From Roseovarius sp. THAF9 (GTDB lineage: Bacteria > Pseudomonadota > Alphaproteobacteria > Rhodobacterales > Rhodobacteraceae): 64,000 nt of DNA. Below the pieces are notes generated by a model. That model ran no database searches, was not told the origin of the DNA, and was given only the letters and a program-made list of their open reading frames with translations. The first letter of the stretch is position 1; each line of letters begins with the position of its first letter. Where the stretch lies: contig NZ_CP045404.1 in NCBI RefSeq assembly GCF_009363715.1, positions 464,001 through 528,000 on the forward strand, read 5' to 3'. Shown here in pieces: positions 56,201-64,000 of the stretch. The position numbers and the translations under genes are program-made.

Positions 56201-57786
56201 GCCTGCTTGAAGTGAAAGACCTGAAGGTGGGCTTCCGCCAGGATGGCGCGGTGACGCAGGCCGTGCGTGGCGTGTCGTTCAGCGTGGACCGAGGCGAGAC
56301 CGTTGCTTTGGTAGGCGAGAGCGGGTCGGGCAAGTCGGTGACGGCGCTTTCGACAGTGTCGCTCCTGGGTGAAGGTGCGATTGTCGAGGGCAGCGTCACC
56401 TATGACGGGCAGCAGATGATCGGCGCGAATGACAAGCTGCTGCGCAAGGTGCGGGGCAACGACATCAGCTTTATCTTCCAGGAGCCGATGACGAGTTTGA
56501 ACCCGCTGCACACGCTGGAAAAGCAGCTGACCGAGTCGATCGAGCTGCACCAGGGGCTGCGCGGTGCGGCGGTGCGGGAGCGTATCCTGGAGTTGCTGAA
56601 CCGCGTGGGCATCCGCGACCCCGAAAGCCGGCTGGGCGCCTATCCGCATCAGCTGTCGGGGGGCCAAAGGCAGCGGGTGATGATCGCCATGGCGCTGTCG
56701 AACAAGCCCGATGTGCTGATCGCGGACGAGCCGACGACGGCGCTGGACGTGACGATCCAGGCGCAGATTCTGGAACTGTTGGCGGAACTGAAGCGCGAGG
56801 AGGATATGGGGCTCTTGTTCATCACTCATGACCTTGGCGTGGTGGAGCGCATTGCCGACCGGGTCTGCGTGATGAAGGATGGCGAGATCGTCGAGAGCGG
56901 ACCCACCGAGGAGATATTTGGTAACCCGCAGCATGAGTACACGAAAAAGCTGCTGGGGGCTGCGCCCTCGGGCGTGCCCGAGCCGGTGCCGGAAGGGGCC
57001 GAGACGCTGGTCGAGACGCATGGGCTGCGCATTTGGTTTCCGATCCAGAAGGGCCTGTTGAAGCGCACGGTGGGCCATGTGAAGGCGGTGAACGAGGCCG
57101 ACATCGAGGTGCGCCGGGGCGAGACGCTGGGCATCGTGGGCGAAAGCGGGTCGGGCAAGACCACGCTGGCGCTGGCGCTTATGCGGCTGATCGAATCCGA
57201 GGGCCAGATGCGGTTCGAGGGCGAGGACATGCGCGAATGGTCCACTCGCAAGCTGCGGCGCAAACGCTCGGACATTCAGATCGTGTTCCAGGACCCGGTG
57301 GGCAGCCTGAGCCCGCGCATGACCTGTGAACAGATCATTGCCGAGGGGCTGGGAGTGCATGGCAACCCCGACGGGCGGCCGGTGCGCGAGTTGGTGGCCG
57401 AGGTGATGCGCGAGGTCGAACTGAACCCCGAAACGATGGACCGCTATCCGCACGAGTTTTCCGGTGGGCAGAGGCAGCGGATCGCCATCGCCCGCGCGAT
57501 GATCCTGCGGCCCAAGCTGGTGGTGCTGGACGAGCCGACGAGTGCGCTGGACATGACGGTGCAGGTACAGATCGTGGATCTCTTGCGCCGGTTACAGGTG
57601 AAATACGGGCTGACCTATCTTTTCATAAGCCACGACCTGGCCGTGGTGCGGGCGATGAGCCACAAGGTGGTGGTGATGAAACAGGGCGATATCGTGGAAT
57701 ACGGAGCCTCTGAGGAAATCTTCGAGAGCCCCAAGACCGAGTACACGAAGACCTTGTTGCAGGCGGCGTTGGATCTGACCGTTTAG
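56197..57786 (+). CDS. yejF: Peptide ABC transporter ATP-binding protein YejF
   Basis: The 529-residue protein carries two fused nucleotide-binding domains. Each has Walker A (GESGSGKS), the signature LSGGQRQRV or FSGGQRQRI and Walker B (ADEPTTALD and LDEPTSALD). Fused DppD/DppF-type ATPases are typical of YejF. It energises YejBE. A hairpin repeat (57794) lies 8 bp after its stop and probably ends the yejABEF operon. Confidence 0.94.
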   Translation: MSLLEVKDLKVGFRQDGAVTQAVRGVSFSVDRGETVALVGESGSGKSVTALSTVSLLGEGAIVEGSVTYDGQQMIGANDKLLRKVRGNDISFIFQEPMTSLNPLHTLEKQLTESIELHQGLRGAAVRERILELLNRVGIRDPESRLGAYPHQLSGGQRQRVMIAMALSNKPDVLIADEPTTALDVTIQAQILELLAELKREEDMGLLFITHDLGVVERIADRVCVMKDGEIVESGPTEEIFGNPQHEYTKKLLGAAPSGVPEPVPEGAETLVETHGLRIWFPIQKGLLKRTVGHVKAVNEADIEVRRGETLGIVGESGSGKTTLALALMRLIESEGQMRFEGEDMREWSTRKLRRKRSDIQIVFQDPVGSLSPRMTCEQIIAEGLGVHGNPDGRPVRELVAEVMREVELNPETMDRYPHEFSGGQRQRIAIARAMILRPKLVVLDEPTSALDMTVQVQIVDLLRRLQVKYGLTYLFISHDLAVVRAMSHKVVVMKQGDIVEYGASEEIFESPKTEYTKTLLQAALDLTV

Positions 57787-57793
57787 GCGGCGC

Positions 57794-57814
57794 GTGGGTT
57801 TTCACCCACCCTAC
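57794..57814. repeat. Hairpin repeat family 1, copy 4
   Basis: GTGGGT-TTTC-ACCCAC followed by CCTAC, 8 bp after the yejF stop; the same core as copies at 21394, 33700 and 40090. Confidence 0.75.
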
Positions 57815-57853
57815 GCGGTTAGGGCGCGCGGGGCGAACTTGTGACATCTTGTT

Positions 57854-57877
57854 TACCCTGCGGCAAGCCGCAGGGTA
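57854..57877. terminator. Perfect 11-bp hairpin between yejF and the BMP operon
   Basis: TACCCTGCGGC and GCCGCAGGGTA pair perfectly around AA. It lies 113 bp upstream of the BMP substrate-binding gene. There is no T-run on the plus side, so it may be a terminator for yejABEF, an operator, or a 5' leader structure of the BMP operon. Confidence 0.5.
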
Positions 57878-57989
57878 CCTTGACCCAAAGGGCCAGTTGC
57901 GGCCTACTTGCCTAAATCAAAATGGGGGCGGACGTGATTCAACCCTCCGGTCAGCCGCGCACCGTCCCCATTACCTCAGGGAGATATGC

Positions 57990-58979
57990 ATGACACTGAT
58001 GAAAACCCTCATGGGCGCGGCGGCGACGCTAGCGTTGAGCGCGGCGGGCGCATTGGCCGATCCGGCGCTGATCTTTGATCTTGGCGGCAAGTTCGACAAG
58101 TCGTTCAATGAAAGCGCCCATAACGGCGCGTCGCGCTGGGCCGAGGAAACCGGCGGCAGCTATAACGAGGTCGAGCTGCAATCCGAGGCGCAGCGCGAGC
58201 AGGCCCTGCGCCGCTTTGCCGAGAACGGCAACAACCCGATCGTGATGGTGGGCTTTGCCTTTGGCGATATCCTTGGCGAGGTGGCGCCGGATTATCCCGA
58301 CACCAAGTTCGCGATCATCGACATGGTGGTCGAAGAGCCCAACGTGCGCTCGGTCGTGTTCAACGAGCACGAGGGCAGCTACCTTGTGGGGATGATGGCG
58401 GCGATGGCGAGCGAGTCCGGCACGGTGGGCTTTATCGGCGGCATGGACATCCCGCTGATCCGCAAGTTCGCCTGCGGCTATGTGCAGGGCGTGAAGGCGG
58501 CCAATCCGGACGCGACCGTGATCCAGAACATGACCGGCACGACGCCGGCTGCGTGGAACGACCCGGTGAAGGGATCCGAGCTGACCAAGGCGCAGATCAG
58601 CCAAGGGGCTGACGTGATCTATCACGCGGCGGGCGGCACCGGGACGGGCGTATTGCAGACCGCCGCCGATGAGGACGTGCTGGGCATCGGCGTGGACAGC
58701 AACCAGAATTACCTGCATCCGGGCAGCATTCTGACCTCGATGGTCAAGCGGGTGGACAATGCCGTTTACGACGCGATGTCGGCGGGTGAGGACCTTGAGA
58801 CCGGGGTGAATGTCATGGGCCTTGCGAATGACGGCGTGGCCTATGCGCTGGATGAGCATAACGAGGGCCTAGTGACGGCTGACATGAAAGAAGCCGTGGA
58901 CGCCGCCGCCGAGAAGATCGCGAATGGTGAGCTGGAGGTGCACGACTACATGTCCGACAACACTTGTCCGGCGTCGTAG
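57990..58979 (+). CDS. BMP-family nucleoside/purine ABC transporter substrate-binding protein
   Basis: The 329-residue protein has a signal peptide (MTLMKTLMGAAATLALSAAGALA) shown here by its first residues MTLMKTLMGAAATLALS, and the BMP domain with FDLGGKFDKSFNESAHNGAS, VGFAFGDILGEVAP and HAAGGTGTGVLQTA. Members bind nucleosides or purines. GGGAGA precedes ATG 57990; the longer frame is not credible. It heads the operon with the ATPase and two permeases. The mature protein lacks the lipobox Cys. Confidence 0.9.
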   Translation: MTLMKTLMGAAATLALSAAGALADPALIFDLGGKFDKSFNESAHNGASRWAEETGGSYNEVELQSEAQREQALRRFAENGNNPIVMVGFAFGDILGEVAPDYPDTKFAIIDMVVEEPNVRSVVFNEHEGSYLVGMMAAMASESGTVGFIGGMDIPLIRKFACGYVQGVKAANPDATVIQNMTGTTPAAWNDPVKGSELTKAQISQGADVIYHAAGGTGTGVLQTAADEDVLGIGVDSNQNYLHPGSILTSMVKRVDNAVYDAMSAGEDLETGVNVMGLANDGVAYALDEHNEGLVTADMKEAVDAAAEKIANGELEVHDYMSDNTCPAS

Positions 58980-59029
58980 GAATCTATTGCCGGGCCGCTA
59001 GGGTGGTCCGGCGCTAGCCGGAGGCTGCC

Positions 59030-59380
59030 ATGAGCGACAGCGTCAGACGGTTTTTCAACGCCTGGGGCGACGGCGACGCGGAGGCGCGGATGGCCGTGCT
59101 GAATGACGTCTTGGCGGCCGGTGTGCGCTATGCCGACCCGCGGCTGGAGGAGGCGTTGGTCGGGACGGCGGCGGTGATCGGCTATGTGGGACAGTTCTCG
59201 CAGATGGCGCCGGGGGCGATTGCTCAGATCGCCGGTATTGACGCCCGCGACGGCGTCATACGGGCGACGGTGGAGTTCATCATGGCGGACGGACAGGCGC
59301 AACTTGGGCAATACATGATCGAGATGGACGCGGACGAACGTCTGACCCGGTTGGTGGGCTTCAAGGGCACTGGCGCATGA
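59030..59380 (+). CDS. NTF2-like (SnoaL-like) small protein in the BMP operon
   Basis: The 116-residue protein has an alpha+beta pattern of the NTF2/SnoaL type: MSDSVRRFFNAWGDGDAEAR at the start and a C-terminal beta sheet (YMIEMDADERLTRLVGFKG). The stop overlaps the ATPase start by four bases (ATGA), so the two are co-translated. A role in processing an imported compound is a plausible guess. Not a transporter component in other genomes that I recall. Confidence 0.7.
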   Translation: MSDSVRRFFNAWGDGDAEARMAVLNDVLAAGVRYADPRLEEALVGTAAVIGYVGQFSQMAPGAIAQIAGIDARDGVIRATVEFIMADGQAQLGQYMIEMDADERLTRLVGFKGTGA

Positions 59381-61011
59381 GCGTGGCCCCAGCCATCGAA
59401 TTGCAGGGAATATCCAAGGCCTTCGGCCCGGTGCAAGCCAACAAGGATATCTCGATCAAGGTGGCCCCGGGCACCATTCACGGGATCATCGGCGAGAACG
59501 GGGCGGGAAAGTCGACCCTGATGTCGATCCTCTACGGGTTCTACAAGGCCGATAGCGGCCGGATCTTCATCAAGGGTCAGGAGACACGTATCCCCGACAG
59601 CCAGGCAGCGATTGCGGCGGGCATCGGCATGGTGTTCCAGCACTTCAAGCTGGTTGAGAATTTCACTGTGCTGGAGAACGTGATCCTTGGCGCCGAGGAT
59701 GGGGCGCTGTTGCGCCCGTCGCTTGCGAAGGCGCGGCGGGAACTGGCGGCATTGGCGAAGGAATACGAGCTGAACGTGACGCCCGATGCGCTGATCGAAG
59801 ATATCGGCGTGGGGATGCAGCAGCGGGTCGAGATCCTGAAGGCGCTTTATCGTCAGGCAGATATCCTGATCCTGGACGAACCCACGGGCGTGCTGACCCC
59901 TGCCGAGGCGGATCAGCTGTTTCGTATCCTTGCCCGGCTGCGGGACGAGGGGAAGACGATCATCCTGATCACCCACAAGCTGCGCGAGATCATGGAAATT
60001 ACCGACGATGTCAGCGTGATGCGGCGCGGCGAGATGGTGGCGACGGTCAGGACCGCCGAGACGGGCCCGGAAGAGTTGGCGGAGCTGATGGTGGGGCGCA
60101 AGGTGCTGTTGCGTGTCGAGAAGGAGGCGGCTCGGCCCGGCGACGTGGTGCTGGAGGTCGAGAACCTGCACGTGGTCGATGGGCAGGGGGTGGAGCGGCT
60201 GCGCGGCATCGACTTGCTGGTGCGCCGCGGCGAGATCGTGGGGCTGGCTGGGGTCGCCGGCAACGGGCAGTCGGAACTGCTGGAGGTGCTGGGCGGAATG
60301 CGACCCGCGACGGGGCGCGTGGCGGTGCACGGTGTGGATCTGCCCTTGTCCGGGAGTGGCGCGGATGGCAAGGCGCGGCGCGAGGCCGGGGTAGGCCACG
60401 TGCCCGAGGACCGGCAGCGCGAAGGGCTGATCATGGCGTTTTCTGCGTGGGAAAACAGTGTGTTCGGATATCATAGGGATTCGGCCTTTGGGGGCGGCCT
60501 GTTGATGGACAACGCGGGCATCCTGACCGAGGCGTCGGCGAAGATGGAGCGGTTCGACGTGCGGCCGCGCGATGCGAAGCTTTCGGCCAAGCATTTCAGC
60601 GGCGGCAACCAGCAGAAGATCGTTCTGGCGCGTGAGATCGAGCGAAACCCGGACCTGCTGTTGGTGGGTCAACCGACGCGGGGTGTGGATATCGGGGCGA
60701 TCGAGTTCATTCACAGCCAGATCATCGCGCTGCGCGATGCCGGCAAGGCGATCTTGCTGGTCAGCGTGGAACTGGACGAGGTAATGGCGCTGAGCGATCG
60801 GATTGCGGTGATGTTCGACGGACGGATCATGGGCGAGCGCCTGCCCGGTGTGACCGACGAGACCGAGCTTGGCCTGCTGATGGCCGGGATCGAGGGGCGG
60901 CCCGAGGATGCCGCTGCCGCCGTGCAGGAGGCACAGGCGGCGCAGGCGCAGGAGCACGCGGAAGAACACGGCACGGCGCACAGGGCCGGTCAGGGAGGCG
61001 GGCATGGATAG
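59377..61011 (+). CDS. Nucleoside ABC transporter ATP-binding protein (YufO-like)
   Basis: The 544-residue protein has two ABC domains. The first has Walker A GENGAGKST at 39-47 and Walker B LILDEPTGVL with a degenerate signature (GVGMQQRVEIL). The second lacks a canonical Walker A (VAGVAGNGQSE-like AGVAGNGQSELLEVL) but keeps the signature FSGGNQQKIVLARE. This pattern is typical of ABC importers that take BMP-family substrate-binding proteins. The end carries a Gln/Ala/His-rich tail. It overlaps the next gene by 8 bp. Confidence 0.92.
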   Translation: MSVAPAIELQGISKAFGPVQANKDISIKVAPGTIHGIIGENGAGKSTLMSILYGFYKADSGRIFIKGQETRIPDSQAAIAAGIGMVFQHFKLVENFTVLENVILGAEDGALLRPSLAKARRELAALAKEYELNVTPDALIEDIGVGMQQRVEILKALYRQADILILDEPTGVLTPAEADQLFRILARLRDEGKTIILITHKLREIMEITDDVSVMRRGEMVATVRTAETGPEELAELMVGRKVLLRVEKEAARPGDVVLEVENLHVVDGQGVERLRGIDLLVRRGEIVGLAGVAGNGQSELLEVLGGMRPATGRVAVHGVDLPLSGSGADGKARREAGVGHVPEDRQREGLIMAFSAWENSVFGYHRDSAFGGGLLMDNAGILTEASAKMERFDVRPRDAKLSAKHFSGGNQQKIVLAREIERNPDLLLVGQPTRGVDIGAIEFIHSQIIALRDAGKAILLVSVELDEVMALSDRIAVMFDGRIMGERLPGVTDETELGLLMAGIEGRPEDAAAAVQEAQAAQAQEHAEEHGTAHRAGQGGGHG

Positions 61012-62101
61012 GCTGCCGGGATGGGCCGATGCGGTGCTGGTGCCGCTGGTGTCGCTTTTGCTGGCGGCACTCCTGTCGGCGCTGGTGATCCTTGGCATCG
61101 GGGAAAGCCCGGTGGAGGCGCTCAGGATCATGGTGGTCGGCGCGTTCGGATCGACCTATGGCTGGGGCTATACGCTCTATTACGCGACCACGTTCATGTT
61201 CACCGGGCTTGCCTTTGCCGTGGCGAGCCATGCGGGCATGTTCAACATCGGGGCCGAGGGGCAGGCGATGCTGGGCGGGCTTGGCGTGGCGCTGGTGTGC
61301 CTCGCGCTGTCCTGGCCGCACTGGGCGCTGGCCTTGCCCGCCGCGATGGTGGGCGGCGCGGTGTTCGGGGCGCTTTGGGCGCTGATCCCGGCGTGGCTGC
61401 AGGCGACGCGGGGCAGTCACATCGTTATCACGACGATCATGTTCAACCTCATTGCGGCGGCACTGCTTAACTATCTGCTGGGCGGGGTGTTGCGCCCGGC
61501 GGGATCGGTCGAGTCGGCCACGGCGCGGTTCCCCGAGGGGGCCACATTGCCCACGCTGCACGACATGCTGGCGCCGTTGGGCATTTCGTTTTCCAAGGCT
61601 GCACCGGTGAATATTAGCCTGTTCGTGGCGGTGCTGGCCTGCCTGTTCGTGTGGCTGCTGATCTGGCGGACACGGCTGGGCTACGAGATCCGGGCGCTTG
61701 GCTATTCGCAGACCGCGTCCCGCTATGCCGGGATCGGGCCGGTGAAGATCGTCGTGGTCGCCATGCTGATCTCGGGCGGGCTGGCCGGGCTGATGGCCGT
61801 CAACGTGGTGATGGGCGAGGCGGAACGCTTGCTGCTGAATCCGACCGAGGGCGCGGGATTTATCGGGATCGCGGTGGCGTTGATGGGGCGGAACCACCCG
61901 CTGGGCGTGTTCCTGGCGGCGATACTCTTTGGATTTCTGTATCAGGGCGGCGGAGAGCTGGGCCTCTGGACTTCGATCCCGCGCGAGTTGATCGTGGTGA
62001 TCCAGGCGCTGGTGATCCTGTTCACCGGGGCGTTGGACAATATGGTGCGGATGCCGATGGAACGCGCCTATGGCGCGCTGCGGCGGAGGCGTAAGGCATG
62101 A
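61004..62101 (+). CDS. Nucleoside ABC transporter permease 1 (YufP-like)
   Basis: The 365-residue inner-membrane protein has about nine to ten helices and the BranchedABC permease motifs MFNIGAEGQAMLGGLGVAL and LGYEIRALGYSQTASRYAGI. ATG 61004 is chosen because GGGAGG lies 6 bp upstream; the start lies inside the ATPase gene (8-bp overlap). A LysE gene lies between it and the second permease. Confidence 0.92.
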   Translation: MDRLPGWADAVLVPLVSLLLAALLSALVILGIGESPVEALRIMVVGAFGSTYGWGYTLYYATTFMFTGLAFAVASHAGMFNIGAEGQAMLGGLGVALVCLALSWPHWALALPAAMVGGAVFGALWALIPAWLQATRGSHIVITTIMFNLIAAALLNYLLGGVLRPAGSVESATARFPEGATLPTLHDMLAPLGISFSKAAPVNISLFVAVLACLFVWLLIWRTRLGYEIRALGYSQTASRYAGIGPVKIVVVAMLISGGLAGLMAVNVVMGEAERLLLNPTEGAGFIGIAVALMGRNHPLGVFLAAILFGFLYQGGGELGLWTSIPRELIVVIQALVILFTGALDNMVRMPMERAYGALRRRRKA

Positions 62102-62198
62102 GCGTGCATGGTTCGGTCCGGGGCGAAGTGTTTTGTGTCGTGATGCGCCGCGGTGTGTGGCACGCTGCGAGGGTCACAACTTTTCGGAGCCTCAGACC

Positions 62199-62834
62199 AT
62201 GAACGAGTTCGCGCCTTACCTTCCCGGCTTTATCGCTGCCTATGCCATCCTGCTGGTGGGGGCGTCCTCGCCCGGGCCCGCAGTCGCGATGCTGTTGGGT
62301 ATCTCGACTAACCAAGGGCGGGGGCCGGCATTGGTGACCTGCGCGGGGATCGCCACGGGCAGCATGACGATCAACATCCTGACCATGCTGGGTGTGGGGC
62401 TGATCCTGTCGCAGGCGGCGTGGGCGATGAGTCTTTTGAAGCTGGTGGGCGCGGCCTACCTGGTGTGGCTGGCCTACGGCGCGTTCAAGAAGGCGCTGAA
62501 CCCGCCGAAACTGGCGGTGATGCAAACACCCAAGCAGGCGCATGCGAAGCTGTTCGCGCAAGGCTACGCGTTGCAGGTGACGAACCCCAAGGCGATCGTC
62601 TTCTGGCTGGCCATCGCGGCGGTCGGTGCGGTCGAAGGCGCGCCGGCGCCGGTGATTGCTGCCTTCGTCGCCGGAGCCTTCGTGATCAGTTTCACCATGC
62701 ACGCGGCCTGGGCGGTGTTCCTGTCCTCAAGCCCCATCCGGGCGGTTTATGCCGGGGGGCGGCGGTGGATCGAGGCGGCGTTGGGCAGCTTTTTCACCTT
62801 TGCCGCGTACAAGATGGCGACATCGGAGAGTTGA
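62199..62834 (+). CDS. LysE family exporter inserted in the BMP operon
   Basis: The 211-residue protein has the LysE/RhtB layout of about six helices with ASSPGPAVAMLLGISTNQGR near residues 23-42 and VTNPKAIVFWLAIAAVGAVEG mid-way (quoted part: VTNPKAIVFWLAIAA). GGAG lies 12 bp upstream of ATG 62199. It separates the two permease genes of the importer, with 97 bp before and 4 bp after. It is unrelated in sequence to the LysE at 14049 outside the family motifs and may export an amine or amino acid. Confidence 0.88.
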   Translation: MNEFAPYLPGFIAAYAILLVGASSPGPAVAMLLGISTNQGRGPALVTCAGIATGSMTINILTMLGVGLILSQAAWAMSLLKLVGAAYLVWLAYGAFKKALNPPKLAVMQTPKQAHAKLFAQGYALQVTNPKAIVFWLAIAAVGAVEGAPAPVIAAFVAGAFVISFTMHAAWAVFLSSSPIRAVYAGGRRWIEAALGSFFTFAAYKMATSES

Positions 62835-62838
62835 CCGC

Positions 62839-63786
62839 ATGGAATTCCTGACCCTTCTGCAGGTTCTCGACAGCACGGTGCGGTTGGCCATACCGCTGCT
62901 GCTGGCCTGTCTTGCGGGGCTCTTCAGCGAAAGGGCGGGAATTTTCGACATCGGGCTGGAAGGCAAAATGCTGATGGCGGCGTTCTTTTCGGCCGCCTTC
63001 GCCTATGTGTCGGGGTCGGCCTGGGTGGGGCTGCTGGCGGGGATCGGGTCGTCGATGCTGCTCTCGGGTCTGCACGGGCTGGCCAGCATCACATTTCGGG
63101 GCAATCAGTTGATTTCGGGCGTGGCGATTAATTTTCTGGCGGCGGGGCTTACGGTGCTGATCGCGGCGGACTGGTTTCAGGAAGCGGGGCGGACGCCGTC
63201 GCTGGGCACGGGCGCGCGGTTCGAGCCGATCGACCTGCCCTTTGCGAGCAGTCTCGGGCCGGTCTATGGCGAGCTTGTGTCCGGGCATACGATACTGGTT
63301 TACTTGGCATTTCTCTGCGTGCCGGCGAGTTGGTGGGTGCTGTACCGCACCCGGTTCGGGCTGCGGCTGCGCGCTGTGGGGGAGAACCCCGAGGCGGTCG
63401 ACACGGCGGGCATCAGCGTTCCGGGCATGCGGTTCGCGGCACTGGCCATTTGCGGTGTGCTTTGCGGGGTCGCGGGGGCCTACCTGTCGACCGCGCTGCA
63501 GGCCGGGTTCGTCAAGGACATGACGGCGGGGCGCGGATATATTGCGCTGGCGGCGCTGATCTTTGCCAAGTGGCGACCCTGGTACGCGCTGTGGGCGACG
63601 CTGCTGTTCGGGTTGTTGCAGGCGGTGGCGCTGCGGTATCAGAACCTCGAAGTGGGCGGCATCACGATCCCGACGCAGTTGATGGATGCGGCGCCGTATA
63701 TTCTGACCGTGGTGATCCTGGCGGGGTTCGTCGGCAAGGCGATTCCCCCGAAATCGGGCGGCGTGCCTTATGTGAAAGAGCGCTAA
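62839..63786 (+). CDS. Nucleoside ABC transporter permease 2 (YufQ-like)
   Basis: The 315-residue permease has eight or more helices and the family motifs SERAGIFDIGLEGKMLMAAF, FRGNQLISGVAINFLAAG and the coupling loop LRLRAVGENPEAVDTAGI. ATG 62839 (GGAGAG upstream) is chosen; the longer frame would start inside the LysE gene. With the ATPase and permease 1 it forms the complete importer. Confidence 0.92.
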   Translation: MEFLTLLQVLDSTVRLAIPLLLACLAGLFSERAGIFDIGLEGKMLMAAFFSAAFAYVSGSAWVGLLAGIGSSMLLSGLHGLASITFRGNQLISGVAINFLAAGLTVLIAADWFQEAGRTPSLGTGARFEPIDLPFASSLGPVYGELVSGHTILVYLAFLCVPASWWVLYRTRFGLRLRAVGENPEAVDTAGISVPGMRFAALAICGVLCGVAGAYLSTALQAGFVKDMTAGRGYIALAALIFAKWRPWYALWATLLFGLLQAVALRYQNLEVGGITIPTQLMDAAPYILTVVILAGFVGKAIPPKSGGVPYVKER

Positions 63787-63939
63787 CTGCCCGAAGTGTC
63801 TCAAAAGTTTCGGAAACGGAAGCACATGGACCGATGCGTTCACGCTTCGTAAGGCCAGTTCACATAAATTGATCAGACCTGAGGCGGCAAAACATATGCC
63901 GCACTTGCAAAAAGCCCTGTGGCGGGGCTAACACGGGTT
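63787..63939. promoter_or_regulatory. Intergenic region before TSUP gene, candidate promoter
   Basis: TTGATC (63869-63874) and CATATG (63893-63898) are 18 bp apart, a weak sigma70-like pair, and GCGGCA/TGCCGC (around 63884-63902) is a small inverted repeat. AGCCC/GGGCT pairing at 63912-63930 suggests one more hairpin. Evidence is weak. Confidence 0.3.
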
Positions 63940-64000
63940 ATGCAGATCTACCTTCCCATCGCCGAGGTTTCGGTCAACGCCTTCCTGCTTTTGGGGCTGG
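63940..64000 (+). CDS. TSUP (TauE/SafE) family transporter, N-terminal fragment
   Basis: The frame starts at ATG 63940 and runs off the window edge. The 20 visible residues, MQIYLPIAEVSVNAFLLLGL, match the typical start of Rhodobacterales TSUP (sulfite/sulfoacetate-type exporter) proteins, including the first membrane helix. Only the start is present, so the assignment relies on this match. Confidence 0.55.
   Translation, partial: MQIYLPIAEVSVNAFLLLGL

Noticed and set aside
57787..57989. A riboswitch in the leader of the BMP importer operon
   Set aside because: There is one perfect hairpin, but I cannot recognise the conserved core of a purine, guanidine or other known riboswitch.

Overview
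This 64 kb window looks like chromosome of a marine alphaproteobacterium of the order Rhodobacterales (Roseobacter group). The evidence is the high G+C coding style, the gene content (TrcR/DUF1013, COQ9, Hint_2-type proteins, choice-of-anchor L protein, membrane-anchored cytochrome c, a BMP-family nucleoside ABC operon) and the short hairpin repeats between genes. I see no rRNA, tRNA, CRISPR array, prophage, transposase or plasmid origin. Both strands are densely coded with mostly housekeeping genes, and several convergent pairs overlap at their stop codons.

Layout. Positions 1-6.3 kb: an exported-protein fragment, a WYL-domain regulator divergent from a Na+/Ca2+ exchanger, RNase R, a DUF2064 glycosyltransferase and dapE. 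Positions 6.5-9.2 kb: two secretion-associated Hint-domain genes lying between dapE and a small-protein/dapD pair, with a CtrA-like site upstream. Positions 9.2-20.6 kb: dapD, SH3 protein, threonine dehydratase, LOG protein, apt, a small putative ribbon-helix-helix protein, LysE, mtnP, a large MscS channel, UspA, rlmN, rpsU. Positions 20.6-33.7 kb: COQ9, a sialidase-like/membrane pair, RNase T2, trcR, a cysteine hydrolase, ybaB-traB/gumN-recR, a GlxA-type regulator divergent from a DUF4242 gene, acnA, and a DUF1223 protein. Positions 33.7-44.5 kb: HAD, clpS, an RsmC-like methyltransferase, a degenerate SDR, hemF, an LpxL-like acyltransferase, a three-gene nitrile hydratase/thiocyanate hydrolase set, a mini DnaJ-type zinc protein, dnaX, DUF202, a zinc metallopeptidase and a tyrosine phosphatase. 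Positions 44.6-51.8 kb: SRP RNA, a cyclic-nucleotide phosphodiesterase, nudC, SRPBCC, a secreted protein with seven 14-residue repeats, pheA and a two-haem cytochrome c. Positions 52-57.8 kb: yejABEF peptide importer. Positions 58-63.8 kb: a BMP-type nucleoside importer with NTF2-like and LysE genes embedded. The right edge holds the start of a probable TSUP transporter.

Most unusual items: (1) a secreted protein built from seven GAPF...EKDxQxG repeats under a long AT-rich leader with phased half-sites; (2) a tandem pair of Hint proteins in which the first keeps and the second has lost the nucleophile and block-B histidine; (3) a triple-hairpin intergenic element present twice with the same core; (4) a cytochrome c with duplicated haem domains joined by a ~108-residue Glu/Ala/Ser/Thr linker; (5) an scnBAC-like split nitrile hydratase; (6) an SDR lacking its catalytic lysine, and an acyltransferase with HX4N instead of HX4D/E. 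Two families of dispersed hairpin repeats (four and three copies) decorate gene 3' ends.

All identifications come from reading motifs and gene order; no database search was run.
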